This document shows positions 6,634 to 11,812 of a stretch of 20,336 nt of DNA, piece after piece. Position numbers and translations under genes: made by a program. Origin of the DNA: a virus. Location of the stretch: positions 1 to 20,336 of IMG/VR virus record IMGVR_UViG_3300031951_001504; one strand, given 5' to 3'. Within the stretch, counting starts at the first letter, position 1. Each line of letters begins with the position of its first letter. The notes beneath the pieces were generated by a model. That model was not told the DNA's origin, ran no database searches, and saw only the letters and a program-made list of their open reading frames with translations.

Positions 6634-7089
6634 TTGGCAACAATAGACAAAGACTTCAAGGTCAAAAATGGACTCGTCGTAAATAACGGCGGTAGTTTCG
6701 GAGGATCTGTAGTTGTAGGAGAACCTACACTAAGCACACACGCTGCTACCAAGGCATATGTTGATTCAGTTGCTGGTAGCATGTTTGTCGGATCTACCTC
6801 TCCCGAATCACCATCAAATGGTGATTTATGGTTTGATACATTAACCTCAAGAGTTAATGTTTATTATTCTGGTTCATGGCTCACAATGGCAAATATTGAT
6901 GATACCTTGAACCTTCCACAGCACATTCATGATACAGCAATCGATGGAACTGGTTTTATAGTATCTCAGTTTGTTGATGCTGGTAGTTTTAATGATCCAC
7001 AAGGGTCTCCAGTAGACGCTGGATCATATAACACAAGTTCATGGTCTTTGGTTTATGATGGCGGTACAGCAATAGATAACTTCAACTAA
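6634..7089 (+). CDS. short tail-fibre-like protein with shared N-terminal tag
   Basis: 151 residues starting at TTG (6634), supported by AGAGGGAG at 6617-6624, nine bases upstream; the next in-frame ATG comes well after the conserved N-terminus. The first residues, ATIDKDFKVKNGLVVNNG, parallel those of the 544-residue fibre (ATVVNKDFKVKNGLIVEG), so both probably use the same attachment point on the tail. Then THAATKAYVDSVAG, a common fibre helix, and a compact beta part (SNGDLWFDTLTSRVNVYYSGSW, a motif seen in many phage tail proteins). It ends in DNFN. It may be an adaptor, a competitor for the fibre socket or a chaperone-like partner; which is unresolved. Confidence 0.75.
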   Translation: MATIDKDFKVKNGLVVNNGGSFGGSVVVGEPTLSTHAATKAYVDSVAGSMFVGSTSPESPSNGDLWFDTLTSRVNVYYSGSWLTMANIDDTLNLPQHIHDTAIDGTGFIVSQFVDAGSFNDPQGSPVDAGSYNTSSWSLVYDGGTAIDNFN

Positions 7090-7096
7090 AAATTGA

Positions 7097-7105
7097 TGTT
7101 ATAAT
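7097..7105 (+). promoter_or_regulatory. extended -10 promoter of the 7149 gene
   Basis: TGT then TATAAT (7100-7105). Predicted start is about 7112, giving a leader of about 37 bases that carries an SD site. Unlike most promoters here it is not leaderless. Confidence 0.6.
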
Positions 7106-7122
7106 TAGCACAGAAATACAAC

Positions 7123-7142
7123 GGTAGAAATACCATAAGGAG
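7123..7142 (+). promoter_or_regulatory. GAAA-tetraloop hairpin next to the SD site of the 7149 gene
   Basis: GGTA-GAAA-TACC (7123-7134) forms a four-pair stem with a GNRA-type loop, two bases before AAGGAG (7137-7142), which lies six bases before the ATG. It could keep the ribosome site open or protect the leader. Confidence 0.4.
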
Positions 7143-7148
7143 AGATAA

Positions 7149-9305
7149 ATGGCAACAAGAATGCAACAGCGCAGAGGCACCGCAGCACAGTGGGCATCTG
7201 CAGACCCTATTTTAGCAGCAGGAGAAATCGGATTTGAGACTAACACAGGCAAGTTCAAGATGGGTAATGGTTCGTCTGCATGGACTGCTCTCTCCTATTT
7301 CGCAGATGCATCAGATTTTGATACATCAGCGATTGAGTCAACAATTGATTCAAAGGTCGCTACAGCAGTAGATACTTTGGTTGCTGGAGCACCAGCAGCA
7401 CTTAACACATTAAATGAATTGGCTGCAGCAATTGATAATAATTCTACATTTGCTACAGCAATTACAACTGCACTTTCAACAAAAGCCACTTTAACACAGG
7501 TAAATACTCATGAAGCATTGACAACAGGTGTACATGGCATTGCTGACACAGCAGCATTAGCAACTAAGACCTATGCTGATGATGCAGTTTCTGCTCACGC
7601 AGGAGACTCTACAAATGTACATGGCATTGCTGATACAGCAGCCCTTGCAACAAAAACATACGCAGATGATGCAGCAGATGCAGCAGAATTAGCAGCAACA
7701 ACTGCTGCAGGTACAGCAGCAGATGGAAAAGTTTCAACACATAATGCACTTACTACAAATGTTCATGGTATTGCTGATACAGCAGCATTAGCAACTAAGG
7801 CTTATGCAGATCAAGCAGCATCAACTGCTGTTTCTGCAGAAACTGCAGCAAGATCATCTGCAATTACTGAAGCACTTTCTAGCCATGGAACAGCAACTTT
7901 AAATATCCATGGCATTGCTGATACAGCAGCATTGGCTACAAAGACCTATGCTGATACTACTGCCACAAGCGCAGTTTCTACTCATAACGGAGTAACCACA
8001 AATGTTCACGGTATTGCTGATACAGCAAATCTTGTAACATTAGCAGGAGTTCAAACTCTTACCAACAAGACAATTACATCTCCTTCAGGACTTGTAAAGG
8101 CAGATGTGGGCTTAAGCAATGTTGATAATACTTCAGATGCAGACAAGCCAATTTCAACCGCTGCACAAACAGCACTTGATCTCAAGGCCCCACTGGCATC
8201 TCCAACATTTACTGGAACAGTAGTTCTTCCAACAGTAACAGCAGGTGGAAGTATTGTTCCATCTACAGACAACACATACGACCTTGGATCCCCAACAAAA
8301 ATGTGGAAGGATGTATATGTTGGTCCAGGATCGCTATACGTTAATGGACAAAAGGTTATTCAAGATGATTCTGGCAACATTGTTCTCAGTGCAGATGCTA
8401 ATGAAAACCTAGCATTACGTACAAGCGGTAGCGGTAATGTTGAACTTGATCCAACAGGAACAGGTAATATTCAGGTTAAGGGAACTTTATCGATTCAAGC
8501 AGGAAATCAAATAACAAGCAGTGACGGAAATGCAGTTGTTTTTGGTAATCCTGTAAGTGTAGATACAATTTCTAGCAAAACAGAAAATACGGACTTATCT
8601 CTATCTGGAAACGGTACAGGAAAAGTTTACGTTAACGATAATGCAGAAGTAAATGGAAACCTCATTGTTGGTGGAAACCTAACAGTAAGCGGAACAACTA
8701 CAACTGTAAACAGCGAAACAATTTCTTTAGCCGATAACATTATCGACCTAAACAGCAACTTTACTACTGGTACTCCAACAGAGAATGCAGGAATAAAGAT
8801 TAAGCGTGGAGACTCATCTGATGTTCAAATTCGTTGGAATGAGTCCAGCGACGTTTGGCAGTTTACAAATGATGGCGCTACATACGATAATATCGCAGGC
8901 AAGACAGAACTAGATCTTAAGGCTCCATTAAATTCTCCAACTTTTACTGGAACAGTAACCTTGCCAGCAGCAGGTATTGTATTCTCAGATGGAACACAGG
9001 CAAAGGCTGGTGTGCCATCTATTACAACATTTGCAACAGCAATCTCATCATCTGCAACACTTGCAGCAGGAGAAGCAGACAAGTTTGTTCCACTAACAGG
9101 AGCAGTAACTATCACACTTCCTGCAACAGGATACGTAACTGGGCAATCTATTGATTTCTACCAGGCTTCAGGAACTGGAGCACAGTTTGCTTCAACTAAC
9201 AGCGTTGTAGGAACACCAGGACTCAAGTTCAGAACTACCAACTCAGTAGTAACAGCAATGAAGACCGCAAGCGGATGGCTGGTTTTCGGAGATCTGTCAG
9301 CATAA
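7149..9305 (+). CDS. receptor-binding tail fibre with Mtd-N-like head
   Basis: 718 residues, no cysteines. The N-terminus (MATRMQQRRGTAAQWAS, ILAAGEIGFETNTGKFKMG, SSAWTAL) matches the major-tropism-determinant N-terminal domain, which anchors fibres to phage tails. Residues about 128-297 carry five copies of an HGIADTAALATKTYAD unit. Residues 300-718 are beta-rich, with two LKAPL-x-SPTFTGTV segments flanking GNLIVGGNLTVSGTTTTVNS and a GGSIVPSTDNTYDLGSP pattern seen in phage T4-type fibres and chaperone-dependent spikes. The C-terminus (VTITLPATGYVTGQSIDFYQ, WLVFGDLSA) looks like a small beta tip domain. No C-type lectin variable domain is seen. It is the likely main host-range determinant. 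Confidence 0.85.
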   Translation: MATRMQQRRGTAAQWASADPILAAGEIGFETNTGKFKMGNGSSAWTALSYFADASDFDTSAIESTIDSKVATAVDTLVAGAPAALNTLNELAAAIDNNSTFATAITTALSTKATLTQVNTHEALTTGVHGIADTAALATKTYADDAVSAHAGDSTNVHGIADTAALATKTYADDAADAAELAATTAAGTAADGKVSTHNALTTNVHGIADTAALATKAYADQAASTAVSAETAARSSAITEALSSHGTATLNIHGIADTAALATKTYADTTATSAVSTHNGVTTNVHGIADTANLVTLAGVQTLTNKTITSPSGLVKADVGLSNVDNTSDADKPISTAAQTALDLKAPLASPTFTGTVVLPTVTAGGSIVPSTDNTYDLGSPTKMWKDVYVGPGSLYVNGQKVIQDDSGNIVLSADANENLALRTSGSGNVELDPTGTGNIQVKGTLSIQAGNQITSSDGNAVVFGNPVSVDTISSKTENTDLSLSGNGTGKVYVNDNAEVNGNLIVGGNLTVSGTTTTVNSETISLADNIIDLNSNFTTGTPTENAGIKIKRGDSSDVQIRWNESSDVWQFTNDGATYDNIAGKTELDLKAPLNSPTFTGTVTLPAAGIVFSDGTQAKAGVPSITTFATAISSSATLAAGEADKFVPLTGAVTITLPATGYVTGQSIDFYQASGTGAQFASTNSVVGTPGLKFRTTNSVVTAMKTASGWLVFGDLSA
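7530..8040 (+). repeat. five in-frame HGIADTA repeats in the 718-residue fibre
   Basis: Copies begin at 7530, 7617, 7761, 7905 and 8004, so units are spaced 29, 48, 48 and 33 residues apart. The core VHGIADTAALATKTYAD is nearly invariant in the first four copies; the fifth changes to ANLVTLAGVQ as it leads into the next domain. Linkers vary in length and are Ala/Thr-rich helices. Likely repeated shaft units of a trimeric fibre. Confidence 0.85.
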
Positions 9306-9328
9306 TAACAAATTAAAGGAGATTAACT

Positions 9329-10942
9329 ATGTCAAAGCAAGCAGGTAGAATGAGCCAAAGCGCAAATGACTTTTTGGCACCAGGTGCACCAACAATAGGC
9401 ACAGCAACAGATGTTGGAACAGAAAGGGCATACAATAATGGCGCTGCAACAGTAACATTTACTGGCTCTACAGTAAACCCAGCAACCTCTTACACAGTTA
9501 CATCTTACCCAGGAGGATATACTGCAACAGGTGCATCTTCTCCTATAACAGTAACAGGCCTTCAGTCTGAAACTGAATATACCTTTAAAGTTAAAGGAAC
9601 AAATGGAGCAGGAACTGGAGATGAGTCAGGTGCATCTAATGCTATAACTGCAACAACTGTTCCACAAGCCCCAACAGTTTCAGCAGTAGACGTTGGAACA
9701 AATCGACCATATAATAATGGAGCAGCAACTGTTACAGTTACAGCAAACGCAACTGGTGGTAAATCAATAACATCATATGGAGCAACTCCAAGTGGATTAT
9801 CTGAAACAACAAATGGCTCTAGCCCAGTTACACCAACTGGGATGTCATCTGCAACAGGATATACATTTACTGGAAGAGTGCAAAATGCAAATGGTTGGTC
9901 TGCTGCATCTGCTGCAACAGCATCAGTTACCATTACAACCGTTCCTGATACAATAAGTGCTCCTTCAGCATCTGCCGTTGCAAATCAAGCACAAGATTCC
10001 GTGTCTTGGTCTGCTCCCGCAAACGGTGGTAAAGCAATTACAAATTACTACTGGACTTCATCAGACGGAAAATCTGGAAATACAGCCTCAACATCAGTTA
10101 CTGTAAATCAAGAGGCTAATACTCAACAGACATATAATGTTAGAGCAGACAATGCAAATGGATCATCTAGTACATCTGCAAGTTCTGGAAATGTCACAAC
10201 ATTTTCATTTACTCCGTTTGGATTTACTCCGTTCGGTGCCTTCGGTGCCTTCGGTGCGTTCGGTGCGTTCGGTGCGTTCGGTGCGTTCGGTGCCTTTGGT
10301 GCCTTCGGTGCGTTCGGTGCCTTCGGTGCCTTCGGTGCGTTCGGTGCGTTCGGTGCGTTCGGTGCCTTTGGTGCCTTCGGTGCGTTCGGTGCCTTTGGTG
10401 CGTTCGGTGCCTTCGGTGCGTTCGGTGCCTTCCACTTCTATCCTGGAATTCACGCCCACTCCTTGGCAGAATCGACCAAAGTTTTGGTTCCAGGTTCTCC
10501 AAAATCGTCAAAGGCTGCTAAAGACTTGCAAGTTGGAGATACGTTATTAGGACTCAATATACCAAATCCAGCAAACGTAGCCTGGACTAATTGGGAAGTA
10601 GACTCCTCTACAGTATCACTAAGTTCAGAAAATGTTGTAGAAACTACAATTGTTTCTATTAATACTTTTCCAGAAAATGAATTTATATACGTAGATGGAG
10701 ATTTATTCTCTAACTCACACTATATTCTAGTTCAAAAAGATGGAGTAACTAAATTTATTCCAGCATCACAAATTGATACAACCTATAAAATATTTTCTGC
10801 TGACTCAAACTCTTTTGTTGATGTACTTTTAGTAGATACTATTAGTATGCCATTGACAAAAATATCAATTAACTGTGAGCCTTATGATAACTTTTTTACA
10901 GAAACAATGTTAGTATTTGATACACAAGATTCAGCAGAATAG
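9329..10942 (+). CDS. fibronectin-III / GAF-repeat / Hint-like tail protein
   Basis: 537 residues. AAAGGAG at 9315-9321 is seven bases before the ATG. Residues about 18-295 form three fibronectin type III-like domains (TSYTVTSYPGG, SETEYTFKVKGTNGAG, then similar units beginning at PQAPTV and ISAPSAS). Residues 303-368 are 22 perfect Gly-Ala-Phe units, introduced by FTPFGFTPF. After HFYPGIHAH, residues 378-531 resemble a Hint (hedgehog/intein) domain: SLAESTKVLVPG (block A, Ser378 where Cys is usual), KDLQVGDTLLG, SNSHYILVQKDG with His464, and EPYDNFFTETMLVFD (block G-like). The terminal Asn is missing. It is probably a tail-tip adhesin that may process itself; activity is inference. Confidence 0.82.
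   Translation: MSKQAGRMSQSANDFLAPGAPTIGTATDVGTERAYNNGAATVTFTGSTVNPATSYTVTSYPGGYTATGASSPITVTGLQSETEYTFKVKGTNGAGTGDESGASNAITATTVPQAPTVSAVDVGTNRPYNNGAATVTVTANATGGKSITSYGATPSGLSETTNGSSPVTPTGMSSATGYTFTGRVQNANGWSAASAATASVTITTVPDTISAPSASAVANQAQDSVSWSAPANGGKAITNYYWTSSDGKSGNTASTSVTVNQEANTQQTYNVRADNANGSSSTSASSGNVTTFSFTPFGFTPFGAFGAFGAFGAFGAFGAFGAFGAFGAFGAFGAFGAFGAFGAFGAFGAFGAFGAFGAFGAFGAFGAFHFYPGIHAHSLAESTKVLVPGSPKSSKAAKDLQVGDTLLGLNIPNPANVAWTNWEVDSSTVSLSSENVVETTIVSINTFPENEFIYVDGDLFSNSHYILVQKDGVTKFIPASQIDTTYKIFSADSNSFVDVLLVDTISMPLTKISINCEPYDNFFTETMLVFDTQDSAE
10235..10432 (+). repeat. 22-copy 9-bp minisatellite encoding (Gly-Ala-Phe)22
   Basis: Twenty-two uninterrupted copies of GGT-GCS-TTY. Gly is GGT in all 22; Ala is GCC in 11 and GCG in 11; Phe is TTC in 19 and TTT in 3 (units 7, 15 and 18). 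GCA, the main Ala codon in the flanking fibre genes, never occurs. Units 2-9 and 11-17 share nearly the same order of variants, which suggests a block duplication. The array is far richer in G+C than its surroundings. Confidence 0.97.
10460..10921 (+). other. Hint-like (hedgehog/intein) domain region
   Basis: Residues 378-531 of the preceding tail protein. Blocks appear in the order expected of a Hint fold: nucleophile-end strand SLAESTKVLV, VGDTLLG, a His-bearing SNSHYILV strand and a final EPYDNFFTETMLVFD. Ser378 could act in an N-to-O acyl shift as in Ser1 inteins. The C-terminal Asn needed for intein splicing is absent, and no C-extein follows beyond TQDSAE, so only N-terminal cleavage would be possible. 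Confidence 0.65.
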
Positions 10943-10962
10943 TTTAATAACTTTTTAACTTG

Positions 10963-10971
10963 TGGTATACT
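10963..10971 (+). promoter_or_regulatory. extended -10 promoter, leaderless for the 10978 gene
   Basis: TGG then TATACT (10966-10971) with exactly 6 bases before the ATG at 10978. The same nine bases recur at 11772-11780 and 17562-17570. Confidence 0.65.
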
Positions 10972-10977
10972 GATATT

Positions 10978-11724
10978 ATGAAAGAAAAAAAATCTGCAAA
11001 AATATCATTTGTATCTACATTGCCAAAAAATATAGATTTATTTCCAGAACCAGTGCCAGCATTTAAAGAAATACCATCCTGGTTTAAAAAAATATTGCCA
11101 TTTTATGAAAATGATGATACCCCAATTGATGGAGTACAAAGGCTAACGGTTAAAAGATGCCTTGCATTTTTAGATATGTTATCAAGCGGGTATATAATTA
11201 AAACACCATTTGATATTTATATTGATACCACTGAAGGTAAAAGAATTTTTCAAATCCCAAAGTCTATGGAAACTTTTTCTAATTTTGGCGGAAAACCTAT
11301 GATTGGTAATCATGATATAAGACAAGTAGAGGGATATCCAATAGATAATGAAAAATATATACAGCATATATTTAGGATAAATCCAATTTGGGTAGCAAAG
11401 GGTAGTAAAGGTGTAAGTGCAATTTTTATACAGCCACAGCATCACGAAGTATCACCTTTATATGCAATTGCTGCAGTAGTCGATATTGATGGTTATCCGT
11501 CTGATGGACTATTATCATTTTTAGTTAAAAAAGATTTTAAAGGTTATGTTCAAAGGGGAACTCCACTAGTTCAGGTAATACCTTTTATGAGACAAAATTT
11601 TGTTTCTGAAATTATAAGAGATCAAAAAGAAACTGATAATATTAAAGCCATAGTAGCAAAAGTCAGATCATTTTTTAATTCTGGTTATAAAAAATTAATG
11701 TGGCAAAAGAAAAGTTATACCTAA
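10978..11724 (+). CDS. uncharacterised phage protein
   Basis: 248 residues from the ATG at 10978; a TTG at 10960 would precede the -10 element and is rejected. The basic start (MKEKKSAKISFVS) leads to PEPVPAFKEIPSWFKKILPF, DGVQRLTVKRCLAFLDMLSSGYIIKTPFDI and later FRINPIWVAKGSKGVSAIFIQPQ, YAIAAVVDIDGYP, GYVQRGTPLVQVIPFMRQ. The pattern 'K-R-C-x2-FLD-x3-SGYII-x3-PFD' resembles proteins of unknown function in cyanophages and other marine phages. The GTPLVQVIPF segment faintly recalls the beta core of dUTPase-like folds, but no catalytic motif is seen. It is AT-richer than the fibre genes, separately promoted, and placed just before the reductase. Function is not assigned. Confidence 0.7.
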   Translation: MKEKKSAKISFVSTLPKNIDLFPEPVPAFKEIPSWFKKILPFYENDDTPIDGVQRLTVKRCLAFLDMLSSGYIIKTPFDIYIDTTEGKRIFQIPKSMETFSNFGGKPMIGNHDIRQVEGYPIDNEKYIQHIFRINPIWVAKGSKGVSAIFIQPQHHEVSPLYAIAAVVDIDGYPSDGLLSFLVKKDFKGYVQRGTPLVQVIPFMRQNFVSEIIRDQKETDNIKAIVAKVRSFFNSGYKKLMWQKKSYT

Positions 11725-11747
11725 CCATTAACCTAAATAATAGCATT

Positions 11748-11772
11748 AGAGTTTTACAAAAGTAAAAACTCT
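11748..11772 (+). promoter_or_regulatory. inverted repeat over the -35 region of the reductase promoter
   Basis: AGAGTTTT (11748-11755) and AAAACTCT (11765-11772) are a perfect 8-base inverted repeat with a 9-base loop, extendable by AC/GT around a bulge. The right arm ends at the first base of the extended -10. No T-tract follows, so an operator-like or leader-junction role is likelier than a terminator. It does not match the NrdR box. Confidence 0.45.
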
Positions 11773-11780
11773 GGTATACT
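11772..11780 (+). promoter_or_regulatory. extended -10 promoter of the ribonucleotide reductase gene
   Basis: TGG then TATACT (11775-11780); predicted start is about 11787, giving a 26-base leader that includes the SD AAGGAG at 11800-11805. Confidence 0.65.
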
Positions 11781-11812
11781 TTAATAATTACAGTTTCTTA
11801 AGGAGAATAACA

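Noticed and set aside
7149-9305. Diversity-generating retroelement target, suggested by the Mtd-N-like start of the fibre
   Set aside because: No C-type lectin variable region at the C-terminus, no template repeat and no reverse transcriptase were found in the window.
9562-9933. 123-residue minus-strand open frame opposite the fibronectin domains
   Set aside because: Its composition is the complement of Thr/Ala-rich coding DNA; it has no promoter or SD site.
10235-10432. CRISPR-like repeat array
   Set aside because: The units are 9 bases long, directly adjacent, without spacers, and in frame with a protein.
10137-10550. Open frames in the second frame (Ser-Val-Pro/Arg repeats) and on the minus strand (Thr-Glu-Arg-Thr repeats) across the GAF array
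   Set aside because: A 9-base repeat without stops is automatically open in several frames. These frames have no start signal of their own and low-complexity products; the GAF frame is continuous with real domains on both sides.
10460-10942. A splicing intein
   Set aside because: The C-terminal Asn and a following extein nucleophile are missing and only a few residues remain after the domain, so protein splicing is not supported; a Hint-type cleavage domain fits better.
11748-11772. Intrinsic terminator after the 10978 gene
   Set aside because: The inverted repeat is not followed by a T-tract and abuts a -10 element; kept instead as a possible operator.
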